DNA from: Cyanobacteria bacterium UBA11370
Lineage (GTDB): Bacteria; Cyanobacteriota; Cyanobacteriia; Cyanobacteriales; Coleofasciculaceae
Direction: 5' to 3'
Assembly: GCA_003486645.1 (NCBI GenBank)
Contig: DNGI01000433.1
Location: 1 to 8,133, forward strand
Length of the DNA: 8,133 bases
The notes beneath the pieces are model-generated. The model was not told the origin of the DNA and ran no database searches. It saw only the letters and a program-made list of their open reading frames with translations. This document shows, one piece after another, positions 1 through 6,227 of this stretch (within the stretch, counting starts at the first letter, position 1; each line of letters opens with the position of its first letter). Both the position numbers and the translations under genes were made by a program.

Positions 1-69
1 AACCGAGAATGAAACAGCCCTGCTGGAGAGAGGGGAGAATGGGAGGAATGCGACTGAAAACTATACGTG

Positions 70-90
70 GGATGGGCATCTTGCCCGTCC
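70..90. repeat. Short GC-rich hairpin repeat
   Basis: GGATGGGCA (70-78) and TGCCCGTCC (82-90) pair as a 9-bp stem with one G:T wobble around a TCT loop. From memory, near-identical hairpins ending in GGGCATCTTGCCCG recur in intergenic DNA of many cyanobacteria, so this is probably a dispersed repeat. No T-run follows, so a terminator role is not supported. Confidence 0.5.
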
Positions 91-523
91 AATTTAGGCA
101 ATTTAAATGGGGAATAGCTTATATTTAAGTACAATTTAATATCAATATTCTTGGCAAATGTCAATAAAGAGAGTGTCTTTACTGAAATTCATAGAAACTT
201 TATATTATTTCCCGGCAAAATTTATCTTGACTTTACAATACCCTGCTCTATCTCTGTAAGGACTCGGATATACTCTAATTGGTCAATGATTAAAGGCCTA
301 ATCCAAGCCTAGATTCTTTCCTGTTTTATCCTTGATTCAAGTTTGATTTTTTATTTAGCTTACACAGTTAATTGAGCTTTTAATTTGGGGTCTATATCCC
401 AGTAATTTACTAGGTATTAAGGCATTTATTGCTGAAATTACTGTAGTTAGCTGATCGGATATTTATAGTATCGGTCGGTAGGAACTACTTTGCCAAAAAT
501 CCTGAGTTTATGAATTCTAGTTC

Positions 524-535
524 TTGACTAGTCAA
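524..535. promoter_or_regulatory. 12-base perfect palindrome, possible operator
   Basis: TTGACTAGTCAA is self-complementary and lies about 118 bases upstream of the ATG at 653. Its left half also reads as a -35-like TTGACT, but the nearest -10-like sequence (CAATAA, 550-555) is 20 bases away and weak. A dimeric regulator site is possible; chance occurrence in AT-rich DNA is also possible. Confidence 0.2.
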
Positions 536-640
536 TTCTTTGTTGAAAACAATAACACCCTAAATTAGTTACCGATTAGGTTGTTCTGTTGATCCCTCAA
601 CCAGCTAAACCCTGACGATCAAATTCAGTTCGTAGTTTAT

Positions 641-645
641 AAAGG
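641..645 (+). promoter_or_regulatory. Ribosome binding site deciding the start of the secreted protein
   Basis: AAAGG lies 7 bases before the ATG at 653. An in-frame TTG at 647 is too close to this site to be served by it, so the ATG is preferred and the protein starts two codons later than the longest open frame. Confidence 0.5.
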
Positions 646-652
646 TTTGAAG

Positions 653-1396
653 ATGTTAAATTTCAGTGTTCGCTTAGGTCTTGGATTCGCTACTGTATCA
701 GCCATCCTCACATCCTTCTTAGGGATAAGTCCTTCTGTCTCAGCTTTAACGATTACTGGGACTAGCATTGCTGATATTACGACTCAAGATATTGGACAAT
801 TCTTTACGGTTTCCTTTGGTGGGCAAATCAACGGAAATAATCAAGATGGACTCTTGTCGGAAGCGATATTTAAAGTCGCGGGATTTGAAACTGTAAATCA
901 AGTGATTAACGGAATAACGAAAGAACTTACTCAGGTAAAATTTGAGGTAAAACTTAGCAATATATCAACGGGAAGTATTGTAACAAGCAGAACATCAGCG
1001 ATTGGCTTTGATGTGAGTAGCGATCTGGTGACAGCAACGATTGCTGGGATTGATGCTACGACTCAACCTCTTTTTAGTAAGGCAAATTTAAATGCTAAAT
1101 TATTTGAGGGTAATAGTCCAAATTTGGACGTATGCTTTAGTGATAATAATAATAACTGTCGGGGGGGTCAAAATGGTGGCGTGAAAACGGGTGAGAAAGG
1201 GACTTTTTCAACATCTCTTTATTTTAATTCATCTGTTAAAAAGATTACCTTGGATAACTTAGGAGTGCGCTATCAGAGTATTGATTTGGCAAGTACGCCA
1301 AGATTTGATGGTAGCAGTGGCACGGGTTACGCCGTAAATGTTGTACCGAATGGTAGCCATGATTGGGCAGATTCCAAGGATTCTCAATATTGGTAA
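653..1396 (+). CDS. Secreted cistern-like protein lacking a PEP-CTERM tail
   Basis: This gene encodes a 247-residue exported protein of unknown function. Residues 1-31 form a Sec signal peptide: R7 in the n-region, a hydrophobic stretch from about 8 to 26, and a probable cut after SVSA. The mature part is polar and rich in Gly, Thr, Ser and Asn, with predicted beta character and no membrane segment. A Cys161/Cys169 pair in the context DVCF...NNNNC, followed by GGxNGGV, and a later GVRYQSI motif recall cyanobacterial proteins annotated as cistern family PEP-CTERM proteins; that match is from memory. Family members normally continue after a GSSGTG-like segment into a Pro-Glu-Pro motif, a transmembrane helix and a basic tail. 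Here the protein instead ends in about 20 polar residues with no hydrophobic anchor, so it is probably released rather than sorted to the surface. Neither other frame restores the tail. The palindrome array begins 10 bases after the stop. Confidence 0.75.
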   Translation: MLNFSVRLGLGFATVSAILTSFLGISPSVSALTITGTSIADITTQDIGQFFTVSFGGQINGNNQDGLLSEAIFKVAGFETVNQVINGITKELTQVKFEVKLSNISTGSIVTSRTSAIGFDVSSDLVTATIAGIDATTQPLFSKANLNAKLFEGNSPNLDVCFSDNNNNCRGGQNGGVKTGEKGTFSTSLYFNSSVKKITLDNLGVRYQSIDLASTPRFDGSSGTGYAVNVVPNGSHDWADSKDSQYW

Positions 1397-1406
1397 GTTA
1401 GTCAGT

Positions 1407-1517
1407 CAGTGGTTAAAACCACTGCCTAATAGCTAAAGTCCGTTAAAACGGACTCAAATCATTACCAGTAGTCGGTTTCAACCGACTTGAGCTGTGAGAC
1501 AGGGGTTTTAACCCCTG
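1407..1517. repeat. Array of four 18-base palindromes with a shared core
   Basis: Four perfect 8-bp stems with 2-base centres lie at 1407-1424 (CAGTGGTT-AA-AACCACTG), 1437-1454 (AGTCCGTT-AA-AACGGACT), 1470-1487 (AGTCGGTT-TC-AACCGACT) and 1500-1517 (CAGGGGTT-TT-AACCCCTG). Start-to-start spacing is 30, 33 and 30 bases. The inner GTT/AAC is constant, while the outer five pairs differ and change on both arms together, so base pairing is kept while sequence is not. The array fills the gap between two convergent genes. There are no T-runs, so it is not a classical terminator series. I recall similar palindrome strings in other filamentous cyanobacteria but cannot verify this here. Confidence 0.85.
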
Positions 1518-1576
1518 GCGGATCGAGTATTTATGCAAGAGGTTTAGTGTTCATTATTCATGGCTAATAGGTAGTT

Positions 1577-1602
1577 GCTAATAGCTATTAGCCAATGGCT
1601 AA
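1577..1602. repeat. Two overlapping palindromes at the 3' end of the DUF815 gene
   Basis: GCTAATAGCTATTAGC (1577-1592) is a perfect 16-base palindrome. It overlaps TTAGCCAATGGCTAA (1588-1602), which has 7-base arms around a central A. The second one supplies the last four sense codons (Leu-Ala-Ile-Gly) and the stop of the minus-strand ATPase gene. The same GGCTAAT words recur here (1562, 1596) and in the heptamer tracts near 7915-8031, which suggests one repeat family present at two places. Confidence 0.7.
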
Positions 1603-2874
1603 TTCAGCTTTGAGAAAGTCTACAAATTGCCTAGCGCTACGTCCAGAACGTCCATTATGACGGGTTGCCCACTGAAGGGCGCGATACTCTATATCTTCTT
1701 GAGTAAGATTAATGTCAGCTTGGAGTGCCAGATGTTGGACAATTTTGAGATAGGTATCTTGATTTGTAGGTTCAAATGTGAGAGTTAAGCCAAAGCGATC
1801 GCTAAAGGATAATTTCTCCTGAACCGTATCCCAAGCGTGGACTTCATCATTATCAATTGGACGGGGGCGATCGCTAAATAATTCCCGAACTAAATGTCGT
1901 CGATTTGATGTTGCATAAACTACCACATTTTGCGGTCGAGCCGTTACACTTCCTTCTAAGACAACTTTTAGAGCTTTAAAAGCATCGTCGTCTTCTTCAA
2001 AAGAAAGGTCATCTACAAAGATAATAAATTTTTGAGGGACATCTCGTAATTGTTCTACAATCTGTGGTAAGTCTTTTAATTCCGATTTCGCTACTTCAAT
2101 CAACCGCAAATTGCGATCGCCATACTTTTGTAACAACCCTTTCACTAAAGAGGATTTTCCTGAACCGCGACTGCCATACAGTAAGACGTGTAAAGCTGGA
2201 TATCCAGCTAACAAAAACTCTGTATTCTTAAGCAACGTTGCTTGTTGAGACTCATAACCTACCAACTCGGTTAGCTGAACCGGATCGGGATGGGCAATTC
2301 CCACAAACTGTCCAGACTGCCAACACAACGCCCCATATTTGGCAAATAACCCTGTTCCATGTTGGCGATAGTAAGTGGCTAAATCATGCAAGGCATTCGC
2401 CCAGTTATCATGGTGGTGCAGAAAGGTGGGTTGCACTTCCTGAACATTCCAAGCCACGGGTTGTACAGTTAACTGGGATGCCTTTTGCACCCATTGGCTA
2501 AGTTGTTCAGTACTGCATTTATAGAGGTTCTGTAAGGATTGTAAATCCTGCTGGGCAGCGGCTACCAAAGCGGGTGGTAAATCCTGTATCGATGTCCGTT
2601 GAACTTGTTGAGTAAAGGGATTATCATCTTGCAGAATTTGCCAAATCAGATAATCTTGCCAACTTTGCTTTCTAGCGGCTAATGTTTTAAACCAGTTGCC
2701 ATAAGCAATCAGGCAAGCCAGTCCATCCTCCTCACCTTGGCGGAGAGTTTGTAAGAGTTGGAGAAACGCTTGTCCAACGTCACCGCTTAAAACAGATTGA
2801 TAGAGGAGTAAGGATGCCGCTTGGCGTTTGAGGAATTGACTGGAGGCGATCGCTGGGGTATTTAGGATAGACAT
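1588..2874 (-). CDS. DUF815-type P-loop ATPase
   Basis: This is a 428-residue cytoplasmic AAA-like ATPase of the DUF815 family, whose cellular role is not established. Residues 1 to about 195 are mostly helical, Leu- and Gln-rich, with no recognised motif. The ATPase core starts around LTELVGYESQ (201-210), a family-typical lead-in. Walker A is GSRGSGKSS at 234-242 and Walker B FIIFVDD at 283-289, followed by an acidic EEDDD stretch. A sensor-1-like segment VVVYATSNRRHL spans 317-328, FSDRFG at 357-362 could carry an arginine finger (R360), and NGRSGRSARQF near 407-417 resembles sensor 2. All catalytic motifs look intact. The ATG at 2874 gives the full N-terminal region, but no good ribosome binding site precedes it. 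Four HIP1 octamers lie inside the gene. It is 201 bases downstream of the methyltransferase gene and probably a separate unit. Its last codons fall in a palindromic repeat. Confidence 0.88.
   Translation of the reverse strand: MSILNTPAIASSQFLKRQAASLLLYQSVLSGDVGQAFLQLLQTLRQGEEDGLACLIAYGNWFKTLAARKQSWQDYLIWQILQDDNPFTQQVQRTSIQDLPPALVAAAQQDLQSLQNLYKCSTEQLSQWVQKASQLTVQPVAWNVQEVQPTFLHHHDNWANALHDLATYYRQHGTGLFAKYGALCWQSGQFVGIAHPDPVQLTELVGYESQQATLLKNTEFLLAGYPALHVLLYGSRGSGKSSLVKGLLQKYGDRNLRLIEVAKSELKDLPQIVEQLRDVPQKFIIFVDDLSFEEDDDAFKALKVVLEGSVTARPQNVVVYATSNRRHLVRELFSDRPRPIDNDEVHAWDTVQEKLSFSDRFGLTLTFEPTNQDTYLKIVQHLALQADINLTQEDIEYRALQWATRHNGRSGRSARQFVDFLKAELAIG
1795..2853. repeat. HIP1 octamers (four of the seven in the window)
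   Basis: GCGATCGC occurs at 1795-1802, 1867-1874, 2113-2120 and 2846-2853, all inside the DUF815 gene. Further copies are at 5951-5958 (cyclase gene), 7108-7115 and 7173-7180 (lipoprotein gene). None was seen in the methyltransferase, thioredoxin-fold or secreted-protein genes. HIP1 enrichment is a well-known cyanobacterial genome signature, and its core CGATCG is the target of a known family of orphan cytosine methyltransferases. Confidence 0.9.
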
Positions 2875-2889
2875 AGAGGTTATTTTATT

Positions 2890-2917
2890 ATTTTAGATGA
2901 TATGGGTTTTGTTTTAA
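2890..2917 (-). promoter_or_regulatory. Possible promoter of the DUF815 gene
   Basis: On the minus strand TTAAAA (2912-2917) and TAAAAT (2890-2895) are separated by 16 bases, and the -10-like box lies about 15 bases before the ATG. That leaves only a very short leader, and the surrounding DNA is so AT-rich that chance matches are likely. Confidence 0.15.
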
Positions 2918-3075
2918 CGATCACGCTTCTGGAAAGAGATTGTCTTTTTTATTTTTAGTTTCTCTAATTCTCTAAATTCTATTGATAATTTGATCGGAAT
3001 GAAGTTTTTTACTTAAACCCCTTAATAATAGCACTATATAGTCTTCTGTGACTTTTTAATTGCTCTATAACTTTT

Positions 3076-4377
3076 TTATTGTTTCTTATATTTTCTTGCT
3101 TTAAGTTCGATAACGTGTGGATCGATATCATAATGTTTAGCTGCTTGTGAAATATTAACCCTTAGCAACTTTTCATCACCTAGTTCTTGTATAACTTTAG
3201 GCTTCGATGGACAAATACCCAGAGTTTTAATAATTTCTGAAGCAACTGCCTTAGCTAGGAGTGGCGGTACTGAGTTTCCTATTTGCCGAAATCCATGCCA
3301 TTTTGTCGCGTGAAATCTGAACCAATCGGGGTATGAATGTAAACGTGCTGCTTCACGAACTGTGATACATCGTGGAGAGAAAGGATGAATAGGTCTAGGA
3401 GATGTAAAAGCACCTCTATTGCTAGCGGTTCCTGCTCTCAGGGTATTACAAATCCCATTCGGATCGAGTTTAAAAAAGCGACTGATGGGTTCTGTTTTGC
3501 CAGGTTGTGTAGACTCAAATCGTTGAATCGATTCCACATTATGTTTAGTTCTCAAACTGGAGGTAAGGATTCTTGGATCATATTGGCGAGGATAGGCATA
3601 ATTATTTGGAATTAAATTAAGCTCTCGCAGTTGTTCCCCATACTTACTGGGTTTTCCAAATTCTGCTACTATCCAATCTCTTTGGTATAACTCTGAATAT
3701 TGCTCTACTTCTGGTAAATCTTGGATCGCGTCCCAAACGGTAGGACTATCGGGTAATTCTAATTTAGAAACAACACCTTTTGATTTAGCTGGCTTGCTAA
3801 ATGGTTGAGGATAGATTGGTAATGTTAATTCCTTTCTACACCCTAACAAAAATAATCGCTCCCTGTTTTGGGGAACCCCATACCAAGCTGCATTTAGAAT
3901 TTTATAATTTTCCTCTACAGCGTAGCCGTTTACTATAAATTTATCAATTAATTCTAACAGCAATTCTTGGGATTTACCCGATGCCATTCCCCGCACATTC
4001 TCCATAACGAAGAACTTAGGCTGTAACTCTAAAACGAGCCGAGCAAAATGAAAAACTAGCGAATTTCTTGGATCATCTAAAACTCGTTTTCCGATTAAGG
4101 AAAACCCTTGGCAAGGTGGACCTCCAAACACGACATCAATTTCTCTTTCACCAATAGAAGAAGAATGTCGAATTTCCTCTCCTGTTGTCTCCGTAATGCT
4201 TTGACATAAAATTGACCAAAAGGGAAAATTAAACTCATGCGTTGCACAATGAATTGGGTCGATTTCAACCGATGCAAGCACATTAAATCCAGCTTGCTCA
4301 AACCCAAGCGTCATCCCTCCTGCTCCAGCAAATAAATCAACAGCAATAGGTCGGTAAGTTTCCGTGTTCTCAGCCAT
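3076..4377 (-). CDS. Orphan DNA cytosine-5 methyltransferase, M.Ssp6803I-like candidate
   Basis: This 433-residue enzyme should transfer a methyl group from S-adenosylmethionine to carbon 5 of cytosine in a specific DNA site. The family motifs are intact and in order: motif I DLFAGAGG (14-21), motif IV GGPPCQGFS (85-93) with catalytic Cys89, motif VI ENVRG (126-130), motif VIII QNRERLFLLG (170-179), a target-recognition region of about 200-335, motif IX around REAARLHSYPDWF (341-353) and motif X RQIGNSVPP (364-372). About 45 further residues end in a basic stretch with a helix-turn-helix-like look (NISQAAKHYDIDPHVIELK, 408-426). No restriction endonuclease lies beside it, so it looks solitary. 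The IHCATHEFNFP context (42-52) and overall layout recall cyanobacterial CGATCG (HIP1-core) methyltransferases; this is recall, not alignment. The ATG has a strong AGGAG site. By eye the gene is more AT-rich than its minus-strand neighbours and has no HIP1 site, which could mean later acquisition. Confidence 0.92.
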   Translation of the reverse strand: MAENTETYRPIAVDLFAGAGGMTLGFEQAGFNVLASVEIDPIHCATHEFNFPFWSILCQSITETTGEEIRHSSSIGEREIDVVFGGPPCQGFSLIGKRVLDDPRNSLVFHFARLVLELQPKFFVMENVRGMASGKSQELLLELIDKFIVNGYAVEENYKILNAAWYGVPQNRERLFLLGCRKELTLPIYPQPFSKPAKSKGVVSKLELPDSPTVWDAIQDLPEVEQYSELYQRDWIVAEFGKPSKYGEQLRELNLIPNNYAYPRQYDPRILTSSLRTKHNVESIQRFESTQPGKTEPISRFFKLDPNGICNTLRAGTASNRGAFTSPRPIHPFSPRCITVREAARLHSYPDWFRFHATKWHGFRQIGNSVPPLLAKAVASEIIKTLGICPSKPKVIQELGDEKLLRVNISQAAKHYDIDPHVIELKARKYKKQ

Positions 4378-4382
4378 CTTTA

Positions 4383-4387
4383 CTCCT
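4383..4387 (-). promoter_or_regulatory. Strong ribosome binding site of the methyltransferase
   Basis: AGGAG on the minus strand is 5 bases upstream of the ATG at 4377, the best Shine-Dalgarno match in the window. It fixes the start codon. Confidence 0.75.
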
Positions 4388-4413
4388 AATTATAGACCTC
4401 TGACGCTAGCATA

Positions 4414-4533
4414 ATACCAAATCCGATTTTAAAACCTCTTTTTTACGACTAATGTTAGAGACGTTGCATTGCAACGTCTCTACAGGTTTTTGGCAACTCT
4501 GATTAAAGGGGATATATGAACTGGATTTGGTAT
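4414..4533. mobile_element. 120-base MITE-like element
   Basis: The element is bounded by perfect 11-base terminal inverted repeats, ATACCAAATCC (4414-4424) and GGATTTGGTAT (4523-4533). Inside, a long palindrome (4456-4482) has 13-base arms starting TAGAGACGTTGCA around a single T. No open frame is present. TA precedes the left end but AA follows the right end, so a target duplication is not clearly visible. From memory both the ACCAAATCC ends and the GAGACGTTGCA palindrome recur in many cyanobacterial genomes, so this may be a non-autonomous element or two nested repeats. It ends 37 bases before the methyltransferase start. Confidence 0.65.
4456..4482. repeat. Long palindrome inside the MITE-like element
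   Basis: The arms TAGAGACGTTGCA (4456-4468) and TGCAACGTCTCTA (4470-4482) are perfectly complementary around T4469. The pairing would form a stable stem in either strand. No T-run follows on either strand, so a terminator function is not indicated. Confidence 0.85.
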
Positions 4534-4650
4534 AACGTATAATATAATCAAAAGTTGCCGAAGTTGAGGAGCTAAAGACTAATAAATTGCAGAAGTTGCC
4601 AGAGTTAGATAAATTCCGATTTGAGAGGGAGTTGATCGCAAAATTCCAAA

Positions 4651-6111
4651 CTAAACCCCAATCAACTGATAAATTGCCACAAGCTCATTTTTGCCTTTAA
4701 CTTTTACCGATTCATCCACTAAACGCAACTTAAAAGCCTCTGGATAATCTAGTGCAACAACAACAGATTCTGTTACCAAAATAGGACAATCATATTTCCG
4801 GGTAAGACGTTCAACTCGCGCCGCTACATTAACGGCATCTCCGATTACGGTAGACTCGATCCGAGAGGTAAAACCAACAGTACCCATAACCACCTCTCCG
4901 CGATGAATACCAATCCCAACATTTAGTGTGGGTTGCCCTTTTTTAGAACGCTCTTCATTCAACATGTTAAGTGCTTCTTGCATGGCGAGTGCTGCGTACA
5001 AAGCACCACCCGTCATTTCATCATCGAACAGCGCCATAATTGCATCACCAATATACTTATCAATGAAACCACCCGCATCATTAATCACCTGTCCCATCCG
5101 AGCTAGATAATCATTTAATAAATAAAACGTTTCTAAGGGTGTCATCTGTTCCGCCATGGATGTATAACCCCGAATATCAGCAAATAAAATAGTAATTAAG
5201 CGAGTCGCTGCTACACCAACTTGGATATTTTCAATCCCATCCGAAGCAATAACAGCCAGAAATTTTTCAGGAACGAAGCGTTCAAAAGATTCTAACGTTT
5301 TCTGAAGTCGGTTAAACGAGGCTTGTAGAACAGTAGACATTTCATTAAACGCTTTGGCTAACGCCCCAATTTCATCCGATAAATGGATATCCGCACGATG
5401 ATGCCAATCTCCAGCCGCAATCTTGGCCGCACTGATCTGAAGACGCTGTACCGGATGACTCAATTGCTGCGCTAAAATATAAGCCCCAATCAGTCCAAAT
5501 GTAAGCCCTATTGCTCCTACTAATAACGCCTTATTGATGGCATTGTTAACCGCAATATTGACCTGTCGCAATGAAATTCCAATCCGTAGCGTACCAATTT
5601 TTTCACCCGAAGAATTACGCATATCCGCAGCCGCTTCAATAATGCGTTCTCCACGATTCGCTCGTAGCTTTCCCATCGGAAAATCCACGTCTCGTAGCAG
5701 GAATGTTTCGGCAATATGAGTGCTATCATACACTTGCAACGCCATTTTTGTAGTGGCTACCGATACGATATCAGGAAAGTATTGTTCCTGAAAATCATTC
5801 GGAACAGACGCGATAATTTGATTCGATAAACGAGTATCAGAAATTAGAATATAAATAAACTCCGGGTTGCTTTCTACTAACTGATTCAGCCCTAAGCGAA
5901 TTTGACTCCAATTCTGGTCTATAAGTTCATTCGTCCAAGCATGGGATAGAGCGATCGCCAGAGTCTCAGCTTCCTCCCATTTCTGCTTGCGGTAGACATC
6001 ACTCTCATTTCTAGCCCAACTCCAAACGACAGCGCTTACAATCGCCACAATTAACAAGGTAGTGGCGGTCATAATTCGAGTGCGAATAGAATGGAATAGA
6101 GCAACCTTCAT
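4651..6111 (-). CDS. Membrane-bound class III adenylate cyclase with HAMP domain
   Basis: This 486-residue inner-membrane signalling enzyme is predicted to make cAMP from ATP. TM1 spans about 13-32, then a sensor region (about 34-194) lies outside the cytoplasm and ends in an EKIGTLRIGIS segment typical of Cache-like folds. TM2 spans about 195-215 and a HAMP domain about 216-270. A coupling segment SFERFVPEKFL (275-285) leads into the cyclase domain (about 303-486). Metal ligands are D312 (FADIRG) and D356 (KYIGD); the adenine-selecting pair is K352 and T421 (TVIGD); transition-state residues are N428 and R432 (NVAAR). All are present, so the domain looks catalytically complete as a homodimer. 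Lys plus Thr is the class IIIb pattern found in cyanobacterial CyaC-type, bicarbonate-responsive cyclases. The ATG at 6111 keeps a basic N-terminus before TM1; no clear ribosome binding site precedes it. The lipoprotein gene ends 116 bases upstream, so co-transcription is possible. Confidence 0.92.
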   Translation of the reverse strand: MKVALFHSIRTRIMTATTLLIVAIVSAVVWSWARNESDVYRKQKWEEAETLAIALSHAWTNELIDQNWSQIRLGLNQLVESNPEFIYILISDTRLSNQIIASVPNDFQEQYFPDIVSVATTKMALQVYDSTHIAETFLLRDVDFPMGKLRANRGERIIEAAADMRNSSGEKIGTLRIGISLRQVNIAVNNAINKALLVGAIGLTFGLIGAYILAQQLSHPVQRLQISAAKIAAGDWHHRADIHLSDEIGALAKAFNEMSTVLQASFNRLQKTLESFERFVPEKFLAVIASDGIENIQVGVAATRLITILFADIRGYTSMAEQMTPLETFYLLNDYLARMGQVINDAGGFIDKYIGDAIMALFDDEMTGGALYAALAMQEALNMLNEERSKKGQPTLNVGIGIHRGEVVMGTVGFTSRIESTVIGDAVNVAARVERLTRKYDCPILVTESVVVALDYPEAFKLRLVDESVKVKGKNELVAIYQLIGV

Positions 6112-6122
6112 TAAGTTTTGAT

Positions 6123-6219
6123 TTTTAAGTTTGGCGTTTTAAGTTTGGCAGTAAATCTCTCTTCCTTTTCTAAGTTCCTCAAAAGTTAAATCCAAAATCC
6201 TTGCATCCAAAATTATTGC
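6123..6219. repeat. Short tandem duplications between lipoprotein and cyclase genes
   Basis: TTTTAAGTTTGGC occurs twice (6123-6135, 6137-6149) with one base between. ATCCAAAATCCTTGC (6190-6204) is followed directly by ATCCAAAATTATTGC (6205-6219), which differs at two positions. These local duplications account for much of the 116-base gap. No terminator hairpin was seen here. Confidence 0.7.
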
Positions 6220-6227
6220 ATCCGTTC

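Larger units (their letters stand above)
1..652. other. Gene-free, AT-rich leader region
   Basis: No convincing gene is seen on either strand. The first 97 bases are open in one plus frame and end in TAG at 95-97, but the frame runs through a repetitive hairpin and the peptide resembles no family I know. From about 120 onward the DNA is AT-rich with frequent stops. It contains a perfect 12-base palindrome (524-535) and a smaller one, CTTGATTCAAG (331-341). It is the upstream region of the secreted-protein gene, so its promoter should lie here, but no -35/-10 pair with good spacing stands out. Confidence 0.6.

Noticed and set aside
2..97. Open plus-strand frame running in from the left edge, ending at TAG 95-97
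   Set aside because: The peptide runs through a dispersed hairpin repeat, resembles no known family, and is too short to call a gene end.
2238..2501. 87-codon open frame on the plus strand inside the DUF815 gene
   Set aside because: It lies wholly opposite a gene with intact ATPase motifs, and its product shows no domain or signal.
3028..3060. AGTC...GACT followed by TTTTT near 3040-3056 as a terminator
   Set aside because: The stem is only 4 bp and the T-run is on the plus strand, while the gene ending here is on the minus strand.
3385..3615. 76-codon open frame opposite the methyltransferase gene
   Set aside because: It covers the target-recognition region of an intact enzyme on the other strand; no ribosome site or motif supports it.
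4095..4307. 70-codon open frame on the minus strand in another frame of the methyltransferase
   Set aside because: It overlaps motif I to motif IV coding sequence of the methyltransferase and is best explained as chance.
4389..4394. Perfect TATAAT on the minus strand just upstream of the methyltransferase
   Set aside because: Transcription would begin inside the ribosome binding site, and no -35 element lies at 16-18 bases, so it is not a credible promoter for this start.
4556..4612. Imperfect repeated AGTTGCC-AGTT words between the cyclase gene and the MITE-like element
   Set aside because: Only about 10 bases match with changes between copies, which is too weak to call a repeat.
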